Of a stretch of DNA of 19,342 nt, positions 8,053-15,515 are shown piece after piece. Position numbers and translations under genes: made by a program. The first letter of the stretch is position 1. Every line of letters begins with the position of its first letter. The notes beneath the pieces are model-generated. The model worked only from the letters and a program-made list of their open reading frames with translations, had not been told where the DNA came from and did not search any database. Source of the stretch: Pseudomonadota bacterium (GTDB taxonomy: Bacteria > Pseudomonadota > Gammaproteobacteria > Burkholderiales > SHXO01); contig JAEZCG010000128.1 in assembly GCA_023430065.1 (NCBI GenBank), positions 1 through 19,342 of the forward strand. Reading direction: 5' to 3'.

Positions 8053-10320
8053 TCAGAACAGGTACTCGACCCGCGCGGCGATGTTGCGCCCCGGCTGCGA
8101 GTAGAAATCCACGCCGATCGGATTGCGCGAGTCGGCCAGTCGGATGTCGCTCCACAGCCAGTACTTGGCGTCGAACACGTTGTTCACCGCCAGCGACAGG
8201 CGCATGTTCTTGATCGGCGCCACCCACGCAGCCAGGTCCAGCACCTCGTAGCTCGGCGGACGGAACCACGGCGAATACACGTTGCCGTCCATGTCGTTGA
8301 CGCGCCGGACGCCAGCTGCAGCCCGCAGCCGCGCTTCGCCGCCCCAGCTGCCGGCATCGCGGATCAACGCCAGCGACACCCGCGTCGGCTCGATGGTGTC
8401 CAGCGGCTGGTCCGCACTCTCGTCCTCGCCGTGGGCATAGGCGACGGCGCCGTCCAGACGCCAGCCCGGCGCCCACTCCCAGGCAAGGCGCGCCTCCACG
8501 CCGTAGATGCGCACCTTGGAGAGGTTGACCGACATCAAGGTGTTGCCGATGCCGCTCACGCAGTTGGGATCGCCGGGGCAGTTCAGCCGCACGCTGTCGA
8601 TGAAGTTGCGGTAGCGGTTGTCGTAGGCGGCGATCTGCGCGCGCAGCCGTTCGCGCGTCAGCCGCAGTCCCACCTCCACCCCGGTGCTGGTTTCCGGATC
8701 GAGGTCGGGGTTGGGGCTGATGGCGTAGCTCAGCGCGGTATTGCGGAAATGCCCGTTCACCTCTTCGTAGTTGGGCGCCCGGAAGCCGCGCACGATCTGC
8801 CCGTAGCCGGCGAAGGTGGCGGTGAACGCCCACAGAACGCCCAGCTTGGGCGACAGCGCACTGTCGGTCTGGGACACGGCCTGCTTGCCGTTCGCCGCCA
8901 GCACCGCGCTCGACAGCGCGTCCGGCTCCGCCTTGAGCCGTCGCACGTCGAAGCGCAGGCCGGGCGTCACCGTCAGCTTGCCGCCTGCCAGGTCGACGAT
9001 CTCGTCCTGGATGAACAGCCCGAGCGTGTCGGTGTAGCCAGGCGCGAAGTCGCGCAAGGGAAACACGTCTCCGGTGAGTGACTTGCTGGTGGTTCCCGTG
9101 GTCAGGTTGAACACGTTGACATCGCGGGATTCCTCGGTCTCCAGCCGCCACAGATCGATGCCGCCGGTGACACTGTGACGCGCGCCCAAGACCTTCTCCA
9201 GTTGCAGGCTGCCGCCGGTCAGGGTCTGGTCGAAGGAGAAGTACTGGTCGATGCGGCAGTCGTTGCCCGAACCGACCGAGCCCGAGCAGGTCGCGGAGGT
9301 GTTGGTGCGCGTCTGCACGTTGAAATTGCGCGTCTCGCTGGTTTGCCGGTAGGCGCGCGCGGTCATGCGGTCGTACCAGCCGCCCTGCGGCGTGTGCTGC
9401 CATTCCAGCGTGCCGCGCAGGCGCTGGACGTCGTCCTCGCCGGTGGTCGCAGTGACCTTCGGCAGCGAGGGGTGCAGGCGCAGCACGTCGATCGACGCCT
9501 CGCGGTCGCGGCCTTCGAAGGAGAGCGCGATACGGTGGCTGGACGACGGCGTGAGCAGCAGCTTGGCGAGCACGCCGCGGTCGCGCACGTCCTCGCGATT
9601 GGGCTTGGTGCGCGAGGTCGACGATCCGCCGACGTCGCCTTCGTTGTCGAACTCCGATGCTTCGGTGTGCGAATAGCCGAGCAGCAGTTTCGCGCTGTCG
9701 CTGCCCCCGGCGCCGATCAAGGCACCGGTGATGCCGTCATTCGCGCCGGTGTAGCCCACGCTCGCGCGCGCGCCGAGTCGGCGTCCGGGTTGCAGGATGT
9801 CCTCCGGCTCGAGGGTCAGATAGCCGACCACGCCGCCGATCGCATCCGATCCGTACAAGCTGGACGCCGGCCCGCGCAGAATTTCGGCGCGCCGCAGGAA
9901 TTCCAACGACGGCCCCATCGGCGCGTTGATGGTGAAGTTGGCCGGACCGCTGCCGTTGTAGAAGTCCGGCAGGCGCACGCCGTCCACCATCTGCACCACC
10001 CGATTGTCCTCGATGCCACGGATGTTCGGCCGGGTCGCGCCGAACCGGCGCGCATCGCGGCCGAAGGAGACGTCCGGCTCGTCCTCGAACAGCTCGGAGG
10101 CATCGGCCGGCAGCCGCAGCTTCACCTTCCCACTGGTGATGCTGGTGACGGTCGCCGGTACTTCCTCGGTGGCGGTTTCGGTACGGGTGGCGGTGACCAC
10201 CACCTCCTTGACCTGCGTGACTTCCTGTGCGTGCGTGGTCGAAGTCAGGGACGAGAGCGCGAGACCGATGCAGGCCGGCAGCGCCAGAGGGCCGGCAAGA
10301 CGAAAACGGATGGTGAGCAC
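8053..10320 (-). CDS. TonB-dependent outer-membrane receptor, heme/hemoglobin type
   Basis: Outer-membrane active transporter of 755 residues. GTG at 10320 is chosen because it gives a signal peptide (about residues 1-31, ending TTHA before QE) and has GAGG eight bases upstream. An ATG at 10440 would bury the signal. A TonB box-like KEVVVTATR (about 38-46), a plug with RGIEDNR and RGPASSLYGSDAIGG, and a barrel ending in RVEYLF follow. The pair FRAP (about residue 510) and NPDL (about 536), with a histidine in GHFRN between them, is the signature of heme and hemoglobin receptors of the HmuR group. Two close cysteine pairs (TCSGSVGSGNDC, NCPGDPNC) may form loop disulfides. No heme ABC transporter, TonB or Fur-regulated partner is near, so the ligand is inferred. 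It converges on the PhoH gene. Confidence 0.9.
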   Translation of the reverse strand: MLTIRFRLAGPLALPACIGLALSSLTSTTHAQEVTQVKEVVVTATRTETATEEVPATVTSITSGKVKLRLPADASELFEDEPDVSFGRDARRFGATRPNIRGIEDNRVVQMVDGVRLPDFYNGSGPANFTINAPMGPSLEFLRRAEILRGPASSLYGSDAIGGVVGYLTLEPEDILQPGRRLGARASVGYTGANDGITGALIGAGGSDSAKLLLGYSHTEASEFDNEGDVGGSSTSRTKPNREDVRDRGVLAKLLLTPSSSHRIALSFEGRDREASIDVLRLHPSLPKVTATTGEDDVQRLRGTLEWQHTPQGGWYDRMTARAYRQTSETRNFNVQTRTNTSATCSGSVGSGNDCRIDQYFSFDQTLTGGSLQLEKVLGARHSVTGGIDLWRLETEESRDVNVFNLTTGTTSKSLTGDVFPLRDFAPGYTDTLGLFIQDEIVDLAGGKLTVTPGLRFDVRRLKAEPDALSSAVLAANGKQAVSQTDSALSPKLGVLWAFTATFAGYGQIVRGFRAPNYEEVNGHFRNTALSYAISPNPDLDPETSTGVEVGLRLTRERLRAQIAAYDNRYRNFIDSVRLNCPGDPNCVSGIGNTLMSVNLSKVRIYGVEARLAWEWAPGWRLDGAVAYAHGEDESADQPLDTIEPTRVSLALIRDAGSWGGEARLRAAAGVRRVNDMDGNVYSPWFRPPSYEVLDLAAWVAPIKNMRLSLAVNNVFDAKYWLWSDIRLADSRNPIGVDFYSQPGRNIAARVEYLF

Positions 10321-10333
10321 GGGCAAAGCCTCG

Positions 10334-10388
10334 GTTCGGAATGAGTTCGAAACATGGCTGGCTACCAGCCGCTGGACGCAACTGCGTC
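10334..10388. promoter_or_regulatory. Repeat-rich upstream region of the TonB-dependent receptor
   Basis: Three small symmetric or repeated elements lie just upstream of the receptor start: two adjacent 11-base direct repeats beginning GTTCG (10334-10344, 10345-10355), an inverted repeat GGCTGG-CTA-CCAGCC (10356-10370), and a dyad GACGCA-AC-TGCGTC (10375-10388). One may be an operator, or the hairpin may end transcription from upstream. I see no convincing Fur box and no clear promoter. Confidence 0.25.
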
Positions 10389-10411
10389 GGGGCGTTGCTG
10401 GCTGAGCGCAA

Positions 10412-10525
10412 TCATCCCAGCGCGCCCAGCGCCGCGGCATGGAAGCGCCTGCTCGCCGCGATTTCCCTCACCACCAGTTGAACGTGGTCGATCAGCCGGC
10501 CTCGATGCAGCGTCTGGACCTGCAT
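10412..10525 (-). pseudogene. Truncated VOC/glyoxalase-family gene remnant
   Basis: A 37-codon frame with an excellent ribosome site (GGAAGGAG) starts at 10525. Its translation, including RGRLIDHVQLVVREIAASRR, reads like the first strand and helix of a vicinal-oxygen-chelate protein, whose members are normally about 120 residues or more. It stops abruptly after ALGALG. None of the three minus-strand frames downstream restores the rest of the domain before the TonB receptor begins at 10320. I read it as the 5' end of a gene whose remainder was deleted, possibly when the receptor gene arrived. It could still be translated as a short peptide. Confidence 0.6.
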
Positions 10526-10602
10526 GTCGTTCTCCTTCCATTGTCCAAGCTGGTGCGACCCCGCGCCGACGGGATCGTTCGAGGGCGATCGCCCGTGCGC
10601 CG

Positions 10603-11895
10603 TCAGCGCGACGGCTTCATTCCGGCAGCGATCCAGTCGTTGCTGCTCATGCCAGCCGGCGGCTGCACCTTTTCCGCCGGGTAGTGACGCACGTTGACCA
10701 TCGTGATCCTGCCGTTGACCGTCTTGGTCATGCCGTACACCGTGCCCTGGATCGCCTGGTGGCCGTTGGCGCGCGCCATGTCCACCCGTCCCGCCGGCGT
10801 CTCGAAGCTCGAGCCTTTCAGTGCGGCCATGATCTGGTCCTGCGACGGACGCTTGCCGCCGTTGGCAACCTGCGCCTTCTCGTACGCGGCCTTCAGACCG
10901 AGGATCGCCAGCACCGGACTGTAGGCCACATAGGGCGGGTCGCCGCCGCCGAGATGCCTGCGGTAGGCGGCCTTGAACCAGCGGCTGAGCGCATTGTCGG
11001 GAACGAACACCCCGACCGGGCCACGGGCGCCGAGGATGGTGCCATCCGGGAGAATCCCGGCCAGGTGATCGAGGTGAGGCTCGGCCGTCACGAGCACGAG
11101 CTGGCTGTTGCGCAGCAGGCCGCGCGGACCCGCCTGGGCCAGAAAGCTGTCCAGATCGCTGCCCCAGAAGCTGCTGTGGATGACCTGCGGCCGTGCACGG
11201 GCGAGCGCGGAGATCTCGGCTCCGTACTGCCCGGCGCCGAAGCGAGGCATCTGCGCGGCGACGATCTTCACGTCGGGCTTCAACACCTTCAGCGCGCTCT
11301 CGAAGTCGCGCCACGAATCCTGACCGAACGCGTAGTTCTGGTTGATGCCCGCCACGCGCGTGACCTCCGGGCGCGTCTCGGCCAGGTACATCGCTGCGCC
11401 CACCGCGTCCATCACCATCGTGGCCCGCGTGCGAAACACGTGCTCGTAGGTGTTCTCCTCGAACAGCCGCGGAGACCCGCAGTCGAAGAAGATCGTCAGC
11501 TTGCGCAGCTCATCGGCAACCGGTGCCACGGCAAGGCAGTTCGAGCTCGAGATGTAGCCGACGACGAAATCAACCTGCTGCTTCTGCACCAAGTTGCGGT
11601 ACTCCGTCACCTGCTTGGTGCTCGCACCTGCCTCGTCGATCACCACCAGCTCCAGCGGCACCCCTCCAAAGCCGCGTGTCCGATACGGTGCGGGCACCCT
11701 CCCCGCATTGAGCTCGGCCACCAGCGTCTCGGCGCCGCCCCGCGAGGGCTTGCCGAACGTGGCCGCCCCCGGTCCGGACAGGAAGGTGACCAGACCGATC
11801 CGGATCGGCCGCTGGGTTTGAGCGATCGCGGACTGTGCGAATGCAGCGGCAAGGGCCAGCAGGACGACGCAGGCACGAAGCAATGTTCGGGTCAT
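10603..11895 (-). CDS. Periplasmic ABC transporter substrate-binding protein, LivJ family
   Basis: Type I periplasmic binding protein of 430 residues. A signal peptide (about 1-25, ending SAIA before QTQRP) precedes IRIGLVTFLSGPGA, the usual opening of branched-chain amino acid binding proteins. Further family marks are VVGYISSSNCLAVAPVA in the cleft, INQNYAFGQDS and a long C-terminal lobe. Proteins of this group bind amino acids, amides or aromatic acids; the ligand cannot be read here. No LivHMGF permease or ATPase gene is in the window, so it is an orphan unless partners lie elsewhere. The ATG at 11895 is preceded by a weak GAGAG; longer in-frame starts would cut off the signal peptide. 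It is divergent from the alpha/beta hydrolase. Confidence 0.9.
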   Translation of the reverse strand: MTRTLLRACVVLLALAAAFAQSAIAQTQRPIRIGLVTFLSGPGAATFGKPSRGGAETLVAELNAGRVPAPYRTRGFGGVPLELVVIDEAGASTKQVTEYRNLVQKQQVDFVVGYISSSNCLAVAPVADELRKLTIFFDCGSPRLFEENTYEHVFRTRATMVMDAVGAAMYLAETRPEVTRVAGINQNYAFGQDSWRDFESALKVLKPDVKIVAAQMPRFGAGQYGAEISALARARPQVIHSSFWGSDLDSFLAQAGPRGLLRNSQLVLVTAEPHLDHLAGILPDGTILGARGPVGVFVPDNALSRWFKAAYRRHLGGGDPPYVAYSPVLAILGLKAAYEKAQVANGGKRPSQDQIMAALKGSSFETPAGRVDMARANGHQAIQGTVYGMTKTVNGRITMVNVRHYPAEKVQPPAGMSSNDWIAAGMKPSR

Positions 11896-12003
11896 ATTCT
11901 CTCGGGATAGCCAACGAAGGATTGCGCGAGGCGGGCAGCAGTGCGCGCAACGGCAAGGGCTCCTTAGGCTACCATCGATCATCGCTACAGGGGAGAGGCT
12001 GCA
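11896..12003. promoter_or_regulatory. Divergent promoter region between the binding protein and the hydrolase
   Basis: These 108 bases must carry promoters for both flanking genes. I find no hexamer pair close to sigma-70 consensus; TACCAT at 11970-11975 is a weak -10 candidate toward the hydrolase. A short inverted repeat CGAT-C-ATCG lies at 11976-11984. The hydrolase ribosome site GGGGAGAG is at the right end. Confidence 0.3.
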
Positions 12004-12855
12004 ATGCCATACGCACAGGCCAGTGGTGCCAGGCTGTACTACGAGGAGACCGGGTCCGGCACGCCGGTACTCTTCATCCACGAGTTCGGCGGCGACATGC
12101 GCAGCTGGGAACCGCAGGTCCGTCGCTTCTCGCGGCGCTATCGCTGCATCGTGTACAACGCGCGCGGTTATCCGCCGTCCGACGTGCCGCAGGGCGTGGA
12201 CGACTATGGCCAGGTGCAGGCGGTCGACGACGCCGTGGCGGTGCTCGATCACCTGCAGATCGACAAGGCGCACATCTGCGGACTGTCGATGGGCGGCTAT
12301 GCCACGCTGCACTTCGGCATCCGCTATCCTCAACGCGCCCGGTCGCTCGCCATCTGCGGCGCCGGACACGGGTCGGATCCGACCACCCGCGACCAATTCC
12401 TGAAGGACGCGGAGGAGTTGGCGGGACGCATGGTCGCGATGGGGATGGACGCCGGCATCGCGAATTACGCGCGCAGCCCGACGCGCCAGCCCCTGCTTTG
12501 GAAGGATCCCCGGGGCTTCGAGGAGTTTCGCAGGCAGTTCGCGGAGCACTCGAACATCGGTTCCGCCCTGACCATGCGCGGCTATCAGCTACGCCGACCG
12601 ACCATCTACGAACTTCAGGAACCGATGCACGACATCGACCTGCCCACCCTCATCGTCACCGGGGACGACGACGCTCCGTGCCTGGAGCCGGGCCTGTTCA
12701 TGAAGCGGCATATCCGCACCGCGGCCCTGATGGTCGTGCCCAACAGCGGCCACAGCATCAACCTCGAGGAGATCGAGGCCTTCAACGACGCGCTGTTCGA
12801 TCTGTGGACGGCCGCCGACTCGGGAACCTGGCGGCCGTGGGCGAAGGCGATGTGA
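12004..12855 (+). CDS. Alpha/beta hydrolase
   Basis: Soluble alpha/beta hydrolase of 283 residues with no signal peptide. The catalytic triad is visible: Ser95 in GLSMGG (93-98), Asp223 in TGDDDAP and His250 in NSGHSIN. The oxyanion segment reads HEFGG (26-30), where most relatives have HG followed by another residue. General similarity is to 3-oxoadipate enol-lactonase-like and C-C bond hydrolases, but the substrate cannot be assigned. A good ribosome site (GGGGAGAG) supports the ATG. It is divergent from the binding protein, which hints at linked uptake and hydrolysis of the same compound. It ends 16 bases from the converging dnaB. Confidence 0.9.
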   Translation: MPYAQASGARLYYEETGSGTPVLFIHEFGGDMRSWEPQVRRFSRRYRCIVYNARGYPPSDVPQGVDDYGQVQAVDDAVAVLDHLQIDKAHICGLSMGGYATLHFGIRYPQRARSLAICGAGHGSDPTTRDQFLKDAEELAGRMVAMGMDAGIANYARSPTRQPLLWKDPRGFEEFRRQFAEHSNIGSALTMRGYQLRRPTIYELQEPMHDIDLPTLIVTGDDDAPCLEPGLFMKRHIRTAALMVVPNSGHSINLEEIEAFNDALFDLWTAADSGTWRPWAKAM

Positions 12856-12871
12856 CCCCCCCGAACCCGCT

Positions 12872-14248
12872 TCAGTAGCGATTCGGGTTGGCGAGATTCT
12901 CGAATCGCGTGTACTCGCCGAGAAAGGCGAGCTGCACGGTGCCGATGGGGCCGTTGCGCTGCTTGCCGATGATCACTTCGGCGATACCTTTGTCGGCGCT
13001 TTCGGGGTTGTACACTTCATCGCGATAGATGAACAGGATGAGATCGGCATCCTGTTCGATCGCTCCCGATTCCCTCAGGTCCGACATCACCGGTCGCTTG
13101 TTGGGACGCTGCTCGAGGCTGCGATTGAGCTGCGACAGCGCGACCACCGGACATCCCAGTTCCTTGGCGAGCCCTTTCAGCGAGCGCGAGATCTCGGAAA
13201 TCTCGGTGGCGCGGTTCTCCCCTTGCGATGAGGAGGACATGAGCTGCAGGTAGTCCACGACGACCAGCCCGAGCCCCTTGTACTGCCGGTGCAGTCGCCT
13301 CGCGCGTGCGCGCAGCTCGAGGGGATTGAGCGCCGGCGTCTCGTCCACGTGGATGTGCGCTTCGTTGAGCCGCCCCACGGCGTCGGTGAGCCGCTTCCAG
13401 TCATCGTCGTGCAGTCGGCCGGTGCGCAGCTTGTGCTGGTCGAGCCGACCGACCGAGCCGAGCATGCGCAGTACGAGCTGCGTACCCGCCATCTCCATCG
13501 AAAACACGCCCACGGGCAGCTTCGCCTCGAGCGCCACGTGCTCCGCGATGTTCATGGCGAGGCTCGTCTTCCCCATCGAGGGTCTGCCGGCCACGATCAC
13601 CAGATCCCCGGGCTGCAATCCGGACGTCATGCGATCGAGATCGATGTATCCGGTCGGGACACCGGTCACCTCGTTGCTGCCGCCGCGGTTGTAGAGCATG
13701 TCGATGCGCTCGACGACCTGCGTGAGCAGGTGCGGCATGTCCTGGAAGCCCTGACTGCCGCGCGCCCCCTGCTCCGCGATCTCGAATACCTTCGACTCGG
13801 CTTCGTCGAGAATCTGGCTCGCATCGCGCCCCATCGGGCTGTACGCGCTGTCGGAGATGTCCGTGGCCACCGCCGCGAGCTGACGCAAGATCGCGCGCTC
13901 GCGCACGATCTCGGCGTAGCGACGGATGTTGGCGGCCGAAGGCGTGCCGGCGGCGAGTGCGCTCAGATAGGCGAGTCCGCCGACCGCGGCGAGATCCTTG
14001 GTGCTGTCGAGACTCTCGGCGACCGTGACGACGTCCGCCGGACGCGCGGCCCCGATGAGCTTCACGATATGCCGATAGATCTGCCGATGGTCCGCGCGAT
14101 AGAAATCGCTCTCGGCGATCATGTCGGCGACGCGATCCCACGCCGCGTTGTCGAGCAGGAGGCCGCCCAGTACGGATTGCTCGGCCTCGACGGAATGCGG
14201 CGGAACCTTCAAGGACTCGACTTGGGCGTCGGCGGTCGGAGTGGCCAT
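12872..14248 (-). CDS. dnaB: Replicative DNA helicase DnaB
   Basis: Hexameric 5'-3' helicase that unwinds the fork and recruits primase. The 458 residues show the N-terminal domain (from PPHSVEAEQSVLGG), a linker, and the RecA-like C-terminal domain with Walker A GRPSMGKTS (221-229), the Walker B strand VVVDYLQLM, the motif SLKGLAKEL and the C-terminal ESGAIEQDADL. It appears complete, with no intein. It follows rplI as in many proteobacteria but has its own promoter and a leader hairpin. No Shine-Dalgarno sequence is apparent before the ATG, which is unusual for a core gene and may matter together with the hairpin. Confidence 0.97.
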   Translation of the reverse strand: MATPTADAQVESLKVPPHSVEAEQSVLGGLLLDNAAWDRVADMIAESDFYRADHRQIYRHIVKLIGAARPADVVTVAESLDSTKDLAAVGGLAYLSALAAGTPSAANIRRYAEIVRERAILRQLAAVATDISDSAYSPMGRDASQILDEAESKVFEIAEQGARGSQGFQDMPHLLTQVVERIDMLYNRGGSNEVTGVPTGYIDLDRMTSGLQPGDLVIVAGRPSMGKTSLAMNIAEHVALEAKLPVGVFSMEMAGTQLVLRMLGSVGRLDQHKLRTGRLHDDDWKRLTDAVGRLNEAHIHVDETPALNPLELRARARRLHRQYKGLGLVVVDYLQLMSSSSQGENRATEISEISRSLKGLAKELGCPVVALSQLNRSLEQRPNKRPVMSDLRESGAIEQDADLILFIYRDEVYNPESADKGIAEVIIGKQRNGPIGTVQLAFLGEYTRFENLANPNRY

Positions 14249-14270
14249 GCGTCGTGTTCTGGACGGAGCG

Positions 14271-14306
14271 GAGACGCGACCTTTCGTCGCGTCTCAATTG
14301 GAGACG
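14271..14306 (-). promoter_or_regulatory. Hairpin pair in the dnaB 5' leader
   Basis: A perfect 10-bp inverted repeat (GAGACGCGAC 14271-14280, GTCGCGTCTC 14286-14295) with a 5-base loop sits 23 bases upstream of the dnaB ATG. Its CGTCTC arm (14290-14295) can pair instead with GAGACG (14301-14306) across a 5-base spacer, so two structures exclude each other. It lies downstream of the predicted promoter, hence within the mRNA leader. It may act as RNA structure or as a DNA operator. Confidence 0.5.
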
Positions 14307-14310
14307 GGGC

Positions 14311-14340
14311 ATTCTACTGCGGGGGCATTAGGCGCGCGAA
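14311..14340 (-). promoter_or_regulatory. Predicted sigma-70 promoter for dnaB
   Basis: On the minus strand the -10 box TAGAAT (14311-14316, five of six consensus bases) is preceded by a weak -35 TTCGCG (14335-14340) at 18-base spacing. Transcription would start near 14304, leaving a leader of about 56 bases that holds the hairpin pair. Confidence 0.5.
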
Positions 14341-14373
14341 ATCGCCTGCCCGAGAAAAACGACCGGCCTCACG

Positions 14374-14399
14374 AATGACAAGAGGGGCCGAAGCCCCTC
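14374..14399 (-). terminator. Terminator after rplI
   Basis: On the minus strand GAGGGGC-TTCG-GCCCCTC forms a 7-bp GC stem closed by a stable UUCG tetraloop, followed by TTGTCATT, an imperfect U-tract. It lies 37 bases past the rplI stop and upstream of the dnaB promoter, so it probably ends the ribosomal-protein transcript at least in part. Confidence 0.6.
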
Positions 14400-14435
14400 C
14401 TGCGCGTGCCGGGTTGGCGGCGCTTGCCGCGTCCC

Positions 14436-14882
14436 TCACTCGGCCACGACGACGACCTTGATCTGCACCTTCACGTCGGTGTGAAGGTCGAGCATCACGT
14501 CGTGCTCGCCGATCTGCTTGAGCGGCCCGCTGGGCATGCGCACCGACGCCTTCGCGACCTCGAAGCCCTGCTTCTTCAGCGCTTCGGACACGTCATGGTT
14601 GGTGACCGATCCGAACAGACGCCCATCCACTCCGGCTTTCTGCGAGATCTGCAGGACCAGTCCATCGACCTTGGCGGCCTTGTCCTGTGCGACTGCGAGT
14701 ATCTCGTTCTGCTTTTTCTCGAGATCGGCACGGCGTTGCTGGAACTCGGCGATGTTCGCCTCGGTGGCGCGACGCGCCTTGCCGCTGGGAATCAGGAAGT
14801 TCCGGGCATAGCCGTCTTTGACCTTGACGATCTCGCCGAGCTGGCCGAGGTTGGCCACCTTCTCCAGGAGAATGATCTGCAT
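14436..14882 (-). CDS. rplI: 50S ribosomal protein bL9
   Basis: Large-subunit protein that binds 23S rRNA near the L1 stalk with its N-domain and reaches outward with its C-domain. The 148 residues begin [13 protein letters not shown] and contain GYARNFLIP, both diagnostic; the long central helix (about 41-75) and the C-domain with GRLFGSVT follow. A GAGGGGG ribosome site overlapping the rpsR stop precedes the ATG, and the gap to rpsR is 10 bases. It is the last gene of the rpsF-priB-rpsR-rplI operon. Confidence 0.98.
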   Translation of the reverse strand: MQIILLEKVANLGQLGEIVKVKDGYARNFLIPSGKARRATEANIAEFQQRRADLEKKQNEILAVAQDKAAKVDGLVLQISQKAGVDGRLFGSVTNHDVSEALKKQGFEVAKASVRMPSGPLKQIGEHDVMLDLHTDVKVQIKVVVVAE

Positions 14883-14892
14883 GCCAGCCCCC

Positions 14893-15168
14893 TCAGTGCA
14901 CGTCGGTGTAGGGAAGAAGGGCCAGATAACGCGCGCGCTTCACCGCAACCGAGAGCTGGCGCTGGTAGTGCGCCTTGGTGCCGGTGATGCGCGCCGGAAT
15001 GATCTTGCCGTTCTCGTTGATGAAGTCCTTGAGCAGCTCGATGTCCTTGTAGTCGATCTCCTGGATCTTCTCCGCCGTGAAACGGCAGAACTTGCGACGC
15101 TTGAACAGCGGGCGGTTCGCGCGGTCGTCGCGGCGCTTGTCCTTCGGCTTGCCTCGTCCGAATGCCAT
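14893..15168 (-). CDS. rpsR: 30S ribosomal protein bS18
   Basis: Small-subunit platform protein that assembles as a heterodimer with bS6. The 91 residues include the family core [33 protein letters not shown] and HYQRQL. A basic N-terminal extension ([16 protein letters not shown]) makes it slightly longer than the E. coli protein of about 75 residues. AGGA lies upstream of the ATG, and priB ends 14 bases before it. Its partner bS6 is made from the same transcript. Confidence 0.98.
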   Translation of the reverse strand: MAFGRGKPKDKRRDDRANRPLFKRRKFCRFTAEKIQEIDYKDIELLKDFINENGKIIPARITGTKAHYQRQLSVAVKRARYLALLPYTDVH

Positions 15169-15182
15169 GATGATGTCGTCCT

Positions 15183-15500
15183 CTAGTGTGATTCGAATTC
15201 GTCGATGTGCAGGATCACGCGGCTACTGCGGCGGCTGCGATTGGCCAGGAAGCCGGCGACACTGACCGTTCGCCCGGTGTCCAGCGCATCCAGTGCGCGC
15301 GCCAGTTCGCCGATTGCCACCGCATCCACGACGGCCTTCACGGTTCGGGGCAGCTGCGCTTCGCTCTGGACCGACTCGTGTTCGAGCGTCAGGTCCAGTG
15401 CCGGAATCCCGGCGGGCGTGAAGCGCAGCGTATCGCGTGCCACGATCCGCCCGGTCAGGACCACCCGATTGCGTCCAGGCGGGCTGCCGCGTTCTGCCAA
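15183..15500 (-). CDS. priB: Primosomal replication protein N (PriB)
   Basis: Dimeric single-strand DNA-binding OB-fold protein that acts with PriA to reload DnaB at stalled forks. The 105 residues match the usual length (about 100) and show [18 protein letters not shown], then GELARAL and [12 protein letters not shown], typical of PriB. The start is TTG at 15500; its ribosome site TAAGGAG (15512-15518) includes the rpsF stop codon, about 11 bases upstream. An alternative GTG at 15464 would begin right at the OB fold but lacks a close ribosome site. Its place between rpsF and rpsR is the standard one and separates it from ordinary ssb. Confidence 0.94.
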   Translation of the reverse strand: MAERGSPPGRNRVVLTGRIVARDTLRFTPAGIPALDLTLEHESVQSEAQLPRTVKAVVDAVAIGELARALDALDTGRTVSVAGFLANRSRRSSRVILHIDEFESH

Positions 15501-15515
15501 TGCGCCGCGCGCTCC

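Noticed and set aside
10321..10440. N-terminal extension of the TonB receptor to an ATG at 10440
   Set aside because: It would place 40 residues before the signal peptide and overlap the VOC remnant; the GTG at 10320 has a ribosome site and makes the signal N-terminal.
10583..10594. Perfect 12-base palindrome GGGCGATCGCCC after the binding-protein stop
   Set aside because: It leaves no hairpin loop and is not followed by a T-run; palindromes of this GC-rich type occur by chance in such DNA.
10354..11910. A 518-codon plus-strand frame opposite the binding protein
   Set aside because: It mirrors the real minus-strand gene, which has a signal peptide and family motifs; the plus frame has none.
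13289..14461. A 390-codon plus-strand frame opposite dnaB
   Set aside because: Shadow of dnaB; no recognisable domain.
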